A DNA stretch of 64,000 bases from Aliikangiella sp. G2MR2-5 (GTDB lineage: Bacteria; Pseudomonadota; Gammaproteobacteria; Enterobacterales; Kangiellaceae), in NCBI RefSeq assembly GCF_015687155.1, contig NZ_JADPQF010000002.1:310001-374000 (forward strand). Direction: 5' to 3'. Each line of letters opens with the position of its first letter. Position 1 is the stretch's first letter. Positions 1 to 9,110 of the stretch are shown here, one piece after another. A program made the translations under genes and the position numbers. Below the pieces are notes generated by a model. It was not told the DNA's origin, did not search any database, and saw nothing but the letters and a program-made list of their open reading frames with translations.

Positions 1-349
1 GAAGGATAGAGCCAAACCGTCTGGGATCATTAAAGCGGAGGCATTTCCCGCTACACAGCTGTATATCCACATGATCATGTTTGCCAGCGACTTCATCTTG
101 CGACACAATTCGCAGGCTTCCGGACATACCCAGGTGGATCATTATTATCCAGCTCTCTGCCTTCAACAGAAGATATTTTCCCCGACGCGCCACTTGGGAA
201 ATAGTTTGGCTAGTAACTTTTTGGGAAATAGCTTTGTCGACCGGCCACCTTAAGCGCGACTCTCTAACAGTTACCCCGGTAATTTTCTTTCCGAGACAAT
301 AAGGCTCAATTCCCCTTCGACTAGTTTCAACCTCTGGTAGCTCTGGCAC
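1..349 (-). CDS. mutM: Formamidopyrimidine-DNA glycosylase, N-terminal part (cut by window edge)
   Basis: Bifunctional base-excision repair glycosylase/AP lyase that removes oxidised purines such as 8-oxoguanine. The minus-strand frame from 349 translates to V-PELPEVETSRRGIEP, the family N-terminus. After removal of the initiator, Pro1 is the Schiff-base nucleophile and Glu2 the general acid. RRGKYLLL (the conserved Lys near residue 57), MIHLGMSGSL, the KHDHVD histidine and NDPRRFG also match. About 116 of the usual 270 residues are present; the C-terminal helix-two-turn-helix and zinc finger lie off the left edge. The start is a GTG, 6 bp after the stop of the upstream small membrane gene, so it may be translated with the ABC set. 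The start choice is strong because catalysis needs proline right after the initiator. Confidence 0.95.
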   Translation of the reverse strand, partial: MPELPEVETSRRGIEPYCLGKKITGVTVRESRLRWPVDKAISQKVTSQTISQVARRGKYLLLKAESWIIMIHLGMSGSLRIVSQDEVAGKHDHVDIQLCSGKCLRFNDPRRFGSIL

Positions 350-355
350 AGTTAC

Positions 356-814
356 TCACTCATTAAAAAAAGTTCTAGGCAAATAGTCGAACCGTTGCTG
401 GATAGGAATATCCACTCTGCGCATATCAGAAGTAAAAAAGAAATGGAGTTCTTTTTCACCGACCAGTAGCTGACAGAGTAGAGGCTGACTTTTTCCCTCA
501 AAATAAAGTAATATCGAATGGGACGAACCACCTGGTAAAGTAGCGTTTTGAGATTCAGAGGCTAACAGTAGCCGCCACTTGGCCGCGACCTCACTCGGCA
601 CAGACGATCCGGCATCACCGACAAAGTCCCATTTTTTTCCGCTATAAATCAGTTGCTGCTTGCCAAAGTCAACTTTAACCAGTTGGGAGCTCTCTATACG
701 CTCTGGCGATTGAATACTCTTCTCGAGCTTTTTACCAATCAATAAAAAAAGAAGAAACATTACAGCGGTAGCCATAATAATGATATTCAATGCTTGGCGC
801 TGAGTAATATTCAT
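356..814 (-). CDS. Small membrane-anchored protein of the ABC/GldG operon
   Basis: A 152-residue protein of unknown function. Residues 10-28 form one hydrophobic segment (IIIMATAVMFLLFLLIG); the rest looks soluble and mostly beta, so a type II anchored extracytoplasmic domain is likely. It is the third gene of a tight minus-strand set, 6 bp after the permease/GldG fusion and 6 bp before mutM. In comparable GldG-type operons this place is held by a DUF4340-like accessory protein, and the small size and single anchor fit a cut-down version. That link is inference from position; I see no diagnostic motif. Confidence 0.75.
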   Translation of the reverse strand: MNITQRQALNIIIMATAVMFLLFLLIGKKLEKSIQSPERIESSQLVKVDFGKQQLIYSGKKWDFVGDAGSSVPSEVAAKWRLLLASESQNATLPGGSSHSILLYFEGKSQPLLCQLLVGEKELHFFFTSDMRRVDIPIQQRFDYLPRTFFNE

Positions 815-820
815 TCAGAG

Positions 821-2860
821 TTACTCTGAGTACCTTTTCGTCATCTGTTCACGCAAAATACTTCCCCCCAGAATTAACATCAGGGACAAAGGCATGATAA
901 AGCTAAACCCCCAGAGCATCATCCAGTGTCCCCAGCGCGAAGGAGCAAAATAACGGTCACTTTGATATCTGTTTTCATTGAGAATCGCGCTATTAGTTAA
1001 CCAACTAATCAGATTCAATGCAAACTGTCGATTCGCATAGTTGTTAATTGCTGAATCAGATAAAAAGTGACTGTCACCAACAACAATGATCTTCTGTTTC
1101 TTTCCTTTTTCGAGTTCCCGCTCCAGACTCATTGCTACATTAAAAGATTGCACAAGCTCTCCTTGCTCAGTTTGCTGCGCTAGCGACTCCTCTTCTATTT
1201 TTGTCTCATTCCAGACACCAGCATGGGTTTTCACAATCGCTTGAGATTGAAAGCCACTTGATAGCTCCGGAGAAAGCTCAAACCCCATAGTCCAAGGGAA
1301 GGCTAACAACTGCTTTAAGTTGGCGGTTGTAGCATGTTCTTCAAATTGCCGAGCGATAAGTATTGCGGGGTGAGGGGTCCCACTTTGATATCCTTGCCAA
1401 TCAACCAGAGTTCCTTTGGCTCTCTCCAATCCAATATAGCGCTCTATTGTCTCGGGAATTAGACTGTCCGGATCGAGTAATAGCAACATATTTCCACCAG
1501 CCTCTAAATAGCGAATCACCTTGGCATCCTCTCCCGGAAGCCAGGGTTGTTTACCGGAGGCAACAACCAGCAGATGGGTTGTCTGATCGAGAGCTCTTCC
1601 TGTTAATCCCTGGACGATAACAGGCCAACCAGCCGACTTTAGATCTGTATAAAACTGGGTAACATCGGATGTACTCTTTCCAAATGGAGATGCCTCTTCA
1701 TGTCCCTCCAAAAAAGTAACTGTCTGCTCTCGACGAGATAGCAAAGTATCCAACGCCTGCTCAAAAGCAGTCTTGACATCAACCGCAAACGGATAGGCCA
1801 CTAGTTGCGTCTGCTTACCTACTGAAAATTGAATGAACTCTCCTGACTGGGCATAATTCGGGCCTAAGCTTTGCCGGTTCTTAAAGGCTAAACTCGCATT
1901 CGGTAAAAAGCCTTTTAAAAGCTCAAAACCTCGAGCAACTTCCTGCCGGGCAATATCTGTGTCGACTACAGCAACAAGGTTACAATCTTCAGCCAGGCTA
2001 TTCAGCTTGTATACTAGTTCGGACGAAAATGTATTTCGCTGATCTTTTGTAATATCTACTTTGCCAGGAAGCCAAACTGCAGCAAGGATAACCAGAGTGC
2101 CTGCGAAAGAGAATAGCCAGCTTGATCTCACTGGCCTTAGACGCCAGTAATTTAACCTTAGACAGGCGATTGAAAATAGCAATATAAACCAGCCGCCATA
2201 TCCTAGAAGATCCGCATATTTCAGAACCCCCTCCCTCAACCGTAGAAAAGGAATAAATATTCCTCGAAAGTTAACTTCCGGATAGGAAAAACTCGCTCCC
2301 AGTTCAATGGCCAATATGAATGCCAGAATAGATAACGCAATCAACATTGTAAAAATGGAGCCTCTCGGTTTACTGCATACCGCAATAACTATCAGAATAG
2401 AGGCAAGCCAGCACAGTAAAATACCCAGACACATAATTGTCAGTCGCCAGCTATCAATTTCACTGTGCCAGAAAATTATTAGAAAAATTAACGCAGCATA
2501 CACCAGAGGCCATAATGACAACCGCAGGCTTGCCAATAAAAGCTCGCCTATTAAGCGGCTTGACGTTAAAGGAGAATGAATGACCAGAAATGAGTGACCT
2601 TTAAGTTCAAGCTGAGGAAGTATCAAACAGACACTGACAATAGACATTAGAATAAGCATCAAGATAACAATGCCCGCCAGCGGCAGCAGTACCTCATTAA
2701 ATACCGAAAGCCTGTCAATATTCTGTGCCTGCAGATGCAAAAAATTCTGATATGAGAGGCGAGAGAATCCTCCAATAGCCAGAAAACACAGGACAAGAGT
2801 CAGCCAGTAACTCCAATGTCGAGAAGCCATTCTAGTGAATATTGGAATCAGTGACCTCAT
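821..2860 (-). CDS. ABC-2 type permease fused to GldG-like auxiliary domain
   Basis: A 679-residue inner-membrane protein. Residues 1-265 carry about seven hydrophobic segments, as in ABC-2 permeases. Residues 270-630 form a large soluble domain of the GldG/ABC_transp_aux type, with a VAVVDTD segment, VTFLEGHEEASPFG, MLLLLDPDSL and IIVVGDSHFLSDS. A last transmembrane helix lies near 648-670 (WMMLWGFSFIMPLSLMLILGG). In Bacteroidetes GldF (permease) and GldG (auxiliary) are separate; here they form one chain, as in many proteobacterial Gldg-family transporters. It starts 2 bp after the ATPase gene ends. The substrate is unknown; a role in envelope or surface export is inference. Confidence 0.85.
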   Translation of the reverse strand: MRSLIPIFTRMASRHWSYWLTLVLCFLAIGGFSRLSYQNFLHLQAQNIDRLSVFNEVLLPLAGIVILMLILMSIVSVCLILPQLELKGHSFLVIHSPLTSSRLIGELLLASLRLSLWPLVYAALIFLIIFWHSEIDSWRLTIMCLGILLCWLASILIVIAVCSKPRGSIFTMLIALSILAFILAIELGASFSYPEVNFRGIFIPFLRLREGVLKYADLLGYGGWFILLFSIACLRLNYWRLRPVRSSWLFSFAGTLVILAAVWLPGKVDITKDQRNTFSSELVYKLNSLAEDCNLVAVVDTDIARQEVARGFELLKGFLPNASLAFKNRQSLGPNYAQSGEFIQFSVGKQTQLVAYPFAVDVKTAFEQALDTLLSRREQTVTFLEGHEEASPFGKSTSDVTQFYTDLKSAGWPVIVQGLTGRALDQTTHLLVVASGKQPWLPGEDAKVIRYLEAGGNMLLLLDPDSLIPETIERYIGLERAKGTLVDWQGYQSGTPHPAILIARQFEEHATTANLKQLLAFPWTMGFELSPELSSGFQSQAIVKTHAGVWNETKIEEESLAQQTEQGELVQSFNVAMSLERELEKGKKQKIIVVGDSHFLSDSAINNYANRQFALNLISWLTNSAILNENRYQSDRYFAPSRWGHWMMLWGFSFIMPLSLMLILGGSILREQMTKRYSE

Positions 2861-2862
2861 AG

Positions 2863-3780
2863 CTAAACCGCCTCATTTGCCAATGCAGAAAACAGAGGCA
2901 TAATCGCAGTGCTGGCCTTTCCTAACCACTCCACAGGGTACTGATTTGTCTGAGCGTTCGATTTCAACTGATTTATTTCGAATTGATTATCACCATCAGC
3001 AGCCAACTTATAGAGTGATCGCCGATGCCCCGCAAACTCTAACTGCATACCTGAGTCACGCCAAATTGATTCTATTTCAGTAGCTCTATTGTTATCGATC
3101 AAGAGCCACTCCTGATACTCACTCTTTAAATTGAGCAAACAAATTAATTTACCATGGTGAAGCATAATCACATGATCAGCTGCAGCCACTGCTTCATTGA
3201 TGTGATGTGAAGAAAACAGACAAAGGGAAAAGCTCGAGAGGTCCTCAACATTTTTAACAAAGCGAGCTTGCTCAAACGGATCGAGTGCCTGAGTGGGTTC
3301 ATCCAGAAAAATGAACTGGTTCTGCGGTAGGAAAGCCTGAGCAATAGCAACCCTCTGTAAGTTTCCTTGCGACAGTTTAGTCATTAGCTGGTTCTGAATA
3401 GGCCCTAAACCCCACCGCTCTACTAACACTTGCAGTGCATTTTCCCAATTCTTCGCACTACGGGACTTTATATGCCAACAAAATTTTAAGTAGTCCGTCA
3501 CCGTCATTCCCTTTAATGGCTGCATATTGGCTTGCTGCACACCAAGGAGCGCCTTAAATGCGAGATCCTGAGGAGAAAGTTCTGCAAAGCGAACCTTTCC
3601 AGCATGAAGCCTAATTTTTCCTGTTAAAGCGCTTAATAGAGTTGACTTACCTGCGCCATTCAGTCCGACCAAGGCAACCTTGCTTGCTGGCGGCAAGCTA
3701 AAAGAAACTCTATCTAGCAAGCTTTTACCAGATATTTTAACTTGCAGACCATTGACACTTAGCGCTTTAATAGTTGACAT
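2863..3780 (-). CDS. ABC transporter ATP-binding protein (GldA-like)
   Basis: Cytoplasmic ATPase of the export set, 305 residues. Walker A is GLNGAGKST at 39-47, the ABC signature is LSQGN at 136-140 followed by LQRVAIAQAF, Walker B is FIFLDE at 156-161, and a switch histidine lies in SSHHINEA. About 90 residues beyond the nucleotide-binding domain form a C-terminal extension, as in the CcmA/GldA and drug-export ATPases. It is the first gene of the minus-strand set ATPase, permease/GldG, small membrane protein, mutM. The permease starts 2 bp downstream, so translational coupling is likely. Confidence 0.9.
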   Translation of the reverse strand: MSTIKALSVNGLQVKISGKSLLDRVSFSLPPASKVALVGLNGAGKSTLLSALTGKIRLHAGKVRFAELSPQDLAFKALLGVQQANMQPLKGMTVTDYLKFCWHIKSRSAKNWENALQVLVERWGLGPIQNQLMTKLSQGNLQRVAIAQAFLPQNQFIFLDEPTQALDPFEQARFVKNVEDLSSFSLCLFSSHHINEAVAAADHVIMLHHGKLICLLNLKSEYQEWLLIDNNRATEIESIWRDSGMQLEFAGHRRSLYKLAADGDNQFEINQLKSNAQTNQYPVEWLGKASTAIMPLFSALANEAV

Positions 3781-3879
3781 ACCATCCCAGGGTAACTTAA
3801 TGAAAAGTATAAAGATTCTGCTAATATAGCAAAGTCAAACTCAAGAGACTAACGCCATCAAACCAAAAAGAGCTTTTTG

Positions 3880-4188
3880 CTAGTTTATCGGAAATGTTTC
3901 CAGCTCCAGCGAGTGAAGCTGCTTACCTAACAATATGACTTTTCCCTGAAAACGAGCCTCTCCTGTCGACGTAAACTCAAATGTATATTCGCGGGATAGT
4001 CGCCACTTTCCAAGCTTGTCCTTTAGCAGCCGCTTTCGACTATGAACCACAGTATGATCGAGGAACTGAACTCCGGCCTGTCGACAGCGGTGACGGGCGG
4101 CGCGAATAGCAATGGATTTAAGCTTCTGAGTTTGAGCCCAATAAAGAGCCGCTAGAGCAATCAACATCAAGGTGATCACTTTACTCAT
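3880..4188 (-). CDS. DUF3301 family protein
   Basis: A 102-residue protein with one N-terminal membrane helix (ITLMLIALAALYWAQ, 5-19) and a basic region rich in Arg and Cys (AARHRCRQAGVQFLDHTV). The end is a beta-rich YTFEFTSTGEARFQGKVILLG segment. This pattern, including CRQAGVQFLD, fits the DUF3301 family of small gammaproteobacterial membrane proteins, whose function is unknown. It lies downstream of exbD but behind a terminator-like hairpin, so it may have its own promoter within that 80-bp gap. Confidence 0.8.
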   Translation of the reverse strand: MSKVITLMLIALAALYWAQTQKLKSIAIRAARHRCRQAGVQFLDHTVVHSRKRLLKDKLGKWRLSREYTFEFTSTGEARFQGKVILLGKQLHSLELETFPIN

Positions 4189-4221
4189 CGTACTCCCCTG
4201 TTTTGCAAATAGTATCGAGGC

Positions 4222-4251
4222 AAAAAAAAGGCGACTGTTAAAGCCGCCTTT
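4222..4251 (-). terminator. Rho-independent terminator after exbD
   Basis: On the minus strand AAAGGCGGCTTTAACAGTCGCC is followed by a run of eight T. The arms AAAGGCG and CGCCTTT pair perfectly around a short loop. It begins about 20 bp past the exbD stop and would separate exbD from the DUF3301 gene. Confidence 0.75.
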
Positions 4252-4270
4252 ACTAAAATACCGAGTCCAG

Positions 4271-4681
4271 CTAGGACGCTGGTTTCACGACCGTTACTTT
4301 TTCAGCTCCAGCCTGCTTCGCTTGGTCCACCGCTCTTACCACAACGCCAGACTTGGCTGACTCATGTGCCTGCACGATAACCAGCGCTTTTGGCTTTTGC
4401 GACCTTGCCGTCTCAACGTTCGCTCGTACAGCCTCAACATCTACCAGACGCCCACCAATACTCACTTCACTATTATCATTAATAGCAATAACAATCGGTC
4501 TATTCGGTGTTTCCTGTTGATCCTGTGGCGGGTTCGCTGCAGGACGGTCGAGTACGATACCGTCTTCTTTTACGAAGGAAGTAGTAACAATGAAGAAAAT
4601 CAACATGATAAATACAATGTCCAGCATTGGCGTCATGTCTACTTCAGTTTCGTCATCAAATTGTTTTCTTTGTCTACGCAT
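4271..4681 (-). CDS. exbD: Biopolymer transporter ExbD/TolR family
   Basis: A 136-residue inner-membrane protein that normally works with ExbB and TonB to pass proton-motive force to outer-membrane receptors. It shows the family plan: a short cytoplasmic N-terminus (MRRQRKQFDDETEVDMTPM), one helix DIVFIMLIFFIVTTSF at about 21-36 with the conserved Asp at its start, and a periplasmic beta domain ending VVVRAVDQAKQAGAEKVTVV. No ExbB/TolQ/MotA-type gene adjoins it: the upstream side is 330 bp of non-coding DNA and then a ferredoxin. It may serve the GlcNAc-linked TonB receptor in this window or another one; its partner must lie elsewhere. Confidence 0.9.
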   Translation of the reverse strand: MRRQRKQFDDETEVDMTPMLDIVFIMLIFFIVTTSFVKEDGIVLDRPAANPPQDQQETPNRPIVIAINDNSEVSIGGRLVDVEAVRANVETARSQKPKALVIVQAHESAKSGVVVRAVDQAKQAGAEKVTVVKPAS

Positions 4682-5015
4682 ATTTAGTCCTGTACAAAAA
4701 TCAGGTTATTTTTAATATGGGAATAATCTACCCATTCCGACCAAGCAACCAGCTTGAAGCGGGATAATTAAAAGTGATGGTCGCTAAAATCTATATATAA
4801 ATCAGGCTTTTTTATTATATTTAAGTTAATTAGATTCTTTGCCATCCTCCCAGTAAAGCTTCTCTAAAACATATTAGAAAAGGGTGATACCGGGAGAGTA
4901 TCAAAACTAGGCTAACTATAAACCAGCAATATCGGCTAAGTCTAGCCCGATGAGGTCACAATTGGTTATATTCAATACCTCTGACCAGATAAACGCATAG
5001 TTTTAAAACTCAGGG
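4682..5015. other. Non-coding gap between ferredoxin and exbD
   Basis: About 330 bp without a credible gene on either strand. It should carry the exbD promoter and the end of the ferredoxin transcript. I see no strong hairpin with a T run and no ExbB remnant. The AT-rich stretch around 4790-4830 could hold the exbD promoter, but no good -35/-10 pair stands out. Confidence 0.5.
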
Positions 5016-5288
<273 letters not shown>

Positions 5289-5363
5289 TCAATTCAGTAA
5301 GGCTAATAACTTCAAGGACGCTATTGTACACCAGCATAATCGTCTTAACCAAGATGAACAGCG

Positions 5364-5864
<501 letters not shown>

Positions 5865-5931
5865 TTAGTAGAGATTGCAATACTCATTGTATTTTAACTC
5901 GTTCTTCTATTAAATTCCCGATCTCTGCTAG

Positions 5932-7530
5932 TTATTCTTCGACCGAAATATTGCCCACAGGTACCTGTCCTCCAAGTCGAATCGCTAAACTGGAAGCAAG
6001 TTTGGCAACCACTGCATAAATCGTTAGTTGCGGATTAACCCCCAGACTTGTTGGAAAAAGAGACGCATCTAGCACCGAAAGACTATCACTGTTGTAGACA
6101 CGACCAGAAGAATCACAAACCGATCGACTATCAGACTCAGTTCCCATTGCACATCCTCCCATTACGTGAGCGCTCATGACTTGCCAGCGTAAGGGTTCTG
6201 CAGGCAAGTGCTGAATATTCATTTTTGCCTGATTCCAGCTTTGATAAAGAGGAGCGTCCATATGTAACGGCATTACCTGTTTTGCGCCAGCCGCAAACTG
6301 TAGTTCTACCATTGAGCTCATTGCATGCTTCATACTTTGCCAAAGTAATCCTGAAATCGGGTAGTCCAGATGGGGATACTGATAATTATCGAGAAGGACT
6401 CTTCCGCCTTGACTCTCTTCATGGAACCCATCTCTAAGAAGAGACAAATTTGCTTGTAATCGATTGAATTTTTGCATCATTTCATAATGCCAACTTCCGT
6501 GAAACCTTAGCAACGTGGAAGCTAATACTGGATGAAGTGGCGGTACCTCTATTTTATAACCCAGCTCACCACTGATACCATCTCTCCACAAAAACTCATC
6601 ACTATAAACACTTTGCGGTGCACCGGAGTGTGGACTGACATCAAAAGACATTTCAGCAATACTCGCAGTAACAGGATGGAGCATAGTGCGCTTGCCGACA
6701 GCTGAATTTTTTTTGTCAAAATTGCTGCGTAACAAAATCGCAGGTGTGCCAATAGCTCCTGCGCTAAGCACCGTATGGGCAGCCTTTATCTGGTAAGCAT
6801 TTAATTGTGCGACTTGCCCATTTTCGTTCATTGCAGAGACTTTTCCACCGGTGACTCTCTCTTTATCAAAGAGCAAAGACTCCAACCTGGCACGAGTCAG
6901 TAACTTCGTTCCCAAATTCAAGGCGGCTGGAATACAAGTGACAAGCATTGACTGTTTAGCATTCAAAGGACAACCAGTTCCACAATACCCCAGGTTGGCG
7001 CACCCTTTTACATTGCGACTGATCACATGGTGCTTCCAGCCCAGTCTGGCCGCACCTTCGGCAAGAAGACGGTTATTTGCATTGGGAGGAATCTCCCAGG
7101 GTTCTATATTGAGTCGTTTTTCAACCCACTCAAACCAGGGGAGTAGATTTTCGCTATCCAGGCCTGACACGCCAAAGTTTCTTTGCCAAAAGTTTAAAGT
7201 TTGATCGGGAGTACGAAAGCTGGCAGTCCAGTTGACGGTAGTCGAGCCACCCACCGCTCTCCCCTGTAAAATTTGTATTGACTGATCCAGCGTTTTTCTC
7301 GAAGCCACCTCTTGATAAAGTTCGGCATAAGCTTCGCTTTCCAGCATATTAAAGTCGTTAGCTGTTTTTAGCGGCCCTTCTTCAATGATAATTACAGACA
7401 AACCCGCTCTTGAAAGAATTTCCGCGGCAACGCCTCCTCCCGCGCCGGAGCCAACTATCAGAACATCGCATTCCAGCGTTTTATCAACAGCTTGTTTTGA
7501 CAGATCGAAGACGTTTGGATAAGAGATCAT
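5932..7530 (-). CDS. GMC family FAD-dependent oxidoreductase
   Basis: Flavoprotein that oxidises an alcohol or sugar substrate, about 532 residues. The dinucleotide fold VLIVGSGAGGGVAAE is near residues 23-37, followed by EEGP. GRAVGGSTTVNW is the second GMC signature. The C-terminal catalytic pair is visible as the His of HVMGGCAMG and the Asn of SLGVNPQLTIYA. I place the start at the ATG at 7530, which has an AGG 7 bp upstream and lies 11 bp past the preceding stop; an in-frame upstream start (7584) would overlap that gene. There is no signal peptide. The preceding gene carries a Tat-like signal, so the pair may be exported together. The substrate is unknown; similarity is to gluconate/sorbose-type dehydrogenases and to GMC enzymes acting on sterols or long-chain alcohols. 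Confidence 0.9.
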   Translation of the reverse strand: MISYPNVFDLSKQAVDKTLECDVLIVGSGAGGGVAAEILSRAGLSVIIIEEGPLKTANDFNMLESEAYAELYQEVASRKTLDQSIQILQGRAVGGSTTVNWTASFRTPDQTLNFWQRNFGVSGLDSENLLPWFEWVEKRLNIEPWEIPPNANNRLLAEGAARLGWKHHVISRNVKGCANLGYCGTGCPLNAKQSMLVTCIPAALNLGTKLLTRARLESLLFDKERVTGGKVSAMNENGQVAQLNAYQIKAAHTVLSAGAIGTPAILLRSNFDKKNSAVGKRTMLHPVTASIAEMSFDVSPHSGAPQSVYSDEFLWRDGISGELGYKIEVPPLHPVLASTLLRFHGSWHYEMMQKFNRLQANLSLLRDGFHEESQGGRVLLDNYQYPHLDYPISGLLWQSMKHAMSSMVELQFAAGAKQVMPLHMDAPLYQSWNQAKMNIQHLPAEPLRWQVMSAHVMGGCAMGTESDSRSVCDSSGRVYNSDSLSVLDASLFPTSLGVNPQLTIYAVVAKLASSLAIRLGGQVPVGNISVEE

Positions 7531-7541
7531 TAGAAAGCCTG

Positions 7542-8054
7542 TCAGCGCCTGAAAGGTGGGCCTGAATAGCCAATGGCAGTCCAATGTTCAGGCTGGGAAT
7601 AGATGCTCCCCCAGATTAATTGACACAAACCAATATAAGCTTTTTGTAAAAGAGCTAAAGGACTCTTCCGCCATTTTTTCAGGAAGTTGTGGAGTTCGCT
7701 ACGTGATGAGTTTTGCCAATTTTCCCATAACCCAGCTATCACGAGTCGCCCGATAAGAGAGGAAAGCAGACCAAATAAATCTTTCAACTCGTCTTGCGTA
7801 GACTGCGGCAAGCGATCAATAGCCTGATCGATTTTTTTCAATGTCAGCTCAACATTGATTTCTTCTGGTAGATCCGAACAAATCACAGGAAATAGCACTA
7901 TTAATACAAGCTGGTCATCTTTAGACAAAAATGACAGATCATCCAGACCAGAATAATCCAACTGAGACTGCTGGTATACCTGATAGGCACCGCCACCTCC
8001 AAGCATCAGGACAGCCACTCCCACCCCTGCTTTTATCAACTCTCTACGTTGCAT
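7542..8054 (-). CDS. Tat-signal small subunit of GMC dehydrogenase (gluconate dehydrogenase subunit 3-like)
   Basis: A 170-residue protein with a twin-arginine-like start, QRRELIKAGVGVAVLMLGGGG, then a helical domain. The C-terminal WGSIYSQPEHWTAIGYSGPPF fits the small-subunit family found beside membrane-bound GMC dehydrogenases, where the end reads YxxPExWxxIGYxGPP. It lies directly upstream of the GMC gene (11-bp gap). In that family the small subunit carries the Tat signal and takes the folded FAD subunit across the membrane. The assignment is fairly secure; the substrate is not known. Confidence 0.82.
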   Translation of the reverse strand: MQRRELIKAGVGVAVLMLGGGGAYQVYQQSQLDYSGLDDLSFLSKDDQLVLIVLFPVICSDLPEEINVELTLKKIDQAIDRLPQSTQDELKDLFGLLSSLIGRLVIAGLWENWQNSSRSELHNFLKKWRKSPLALLQKAYIGLCQLIWGSIYSQPEHWTAIGYSGPPFRR

Positions 8055-8095
8055 AATCTTTCAAATGTATCAGAGATTTTCACCATCATACTGTA

Positions 8096-9061
8096 TTACC
8101 TGAAATTCCCCAAAAACTCAGGTATCCGCCGCTCCAGATAATATTCAGCTTTCCAGGGCCACGTTCCTTCTATAAACCCGACATGTCCTCCTTTCTCAGA
8201 TAGCTCAAAAGTGATTGAGGATGATAATTCAGACTCTCGTGGGATCACTTTTTCATTCATAAAAGGATCATCTTTTGCGTGAATAATAAGACAAGGTCTA
8301 CGAATCTTTTTTAGAAACTGTCGACTGGAAGATTTTTGATAGTAGTCGTCGACACTTTCGAAGTGATTGACTGGCGCAGTAAGTAATTGGTCGAATTGCC
8401 AGAAACTTTTGATTGATTTAATTTCACTCACACTTAATGGTAGTGAGTGACTGTGCAAGTTGTATTTATCTAGGTACTTTCTCTTTAATGAATTCAGCAG
8501 GTAGTATTGGTAGATTTTGGAAACCCCCTGGTTAATAGCGTTAGAGCACTCTTCTAGCAGCAGAGGAACAGAAACTGCAACAGCAGCTTTGATCCTCGCT
8601 TTTTCTCCGAGTTCACCCATCCATTTCAAGAGAACATTACCTCCCAAGGAAAAACCAACAATAAAGTCGACACCTAATCTTTGCTGTTGAAGAAACTGAA
8701 TAATGATTTCTAAATCATCGCTTGAACCACTGTGATAACTTTTAAGTAAGCGATTATTTTCCCCACTACAACTACGAAAATGCTTAACAATGACTCGATA
8801 ATCTTGTCTAACCAGCTGGGCGACCAGACCTTGAATATAATGAGAATTTAAAGAGCCTTCCAAGCCATGCAAAAGTAACACAGTTGAATCTGCCGCGGAA
8901 TTAAATATACAGAGGTCAATAAAGTCACCATCATCGAGCTCGACCCGTTTAACCTGGGTATCAGAAATTTTAATATACGGACGAAAAAGACTTGCCCATA
9001 TCGTTTGCAAGTGTCTATTTTTAAAACAACAATGAGGTTTGAATGAAGACTGGATAATCAA
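8096..9061 (-). CDS. yheT: Alpha/beta hydrolase, YheT family
   Basis: A 321-residue cytoplasmic hydrolase of the YheT/embryogenesis-EMB8-like group. It opens with the family hallmark FKNRHLQTIWASLFRP. The nucleophile elbow is VGFSLGGN (Ser), the acid lies in HAKDDPFM (Asp), and the histidine lies in KGGHVGFIEG; LLLHGLEGS forms the oxyanion strand. It is a single gene on the minus strand, between a terminator hairpin at its 5' side (serving the lipoprotein gene) and the Tat small-subunit gene. The physiological substrate of YheT is not established; esterase activity is the family expectation. Confidence 0.9.
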   Translation of the reverse strand: MIIQSSFKPHCCFKNRHLQTIWASLFRPYIKISDTQVKRVELDDGDFIDLCIFNSAADSTVLLLHGLEGSLNSHYIQGLVAQLVRQDYRVIVKHFRSCSGENNRLLKSYHSGSSDDLEIIIQFLQQQRLGVDFIVGFSLGGNVLLKWMGELGEKARIKAAVAVSVPLLLEECSNAINQGVSKIYQYYLLNSLKRKYLDKYNLHSHSLPLSVSEIKSIKSFWQFDQLLTAPVNHFESVDDYYQKSSSRQFLKKIRRPCLIIHAKDDPFMNEKVIPRESELSSSITFELSEKGGHVGFIEGTWPWKAEYYLERRIPEFLGNFR

Positions 9062-9067
9062 GATATT

Positions 9068-9095
9068 AAAAGGCCGTCTTTAATGACGGCCTTGA
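9068..9095 (-). terminator. Rho-independent terminator after the propeller lipoprotein gene
   Basis: Perfect 9-bp inverted repeat AAGGCCGTC (9070-9078) and GACGGCCTT (9085-9093) around a 6-nt loop, followed on the minus strand by TTTTAAT. It lies just past the stop at 9111. Confidence 0.8.
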
Positions 9096-9110
9096 AAGTA
9101 ATCGCAGCAT

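Noticed and set aside
71-302. Two short plus-strand reading frames at the left edge
   Set aside because: They lie opposite the clear MutM N-terminus on the minus strand and have no domain or ribosome site.
7531-7584. N-terminal extension of the GMC oxidoreductase
   Set aside because: It would overlap the upstream gene, adds no domain, and the ATG at 7530 has its own ribosome site.
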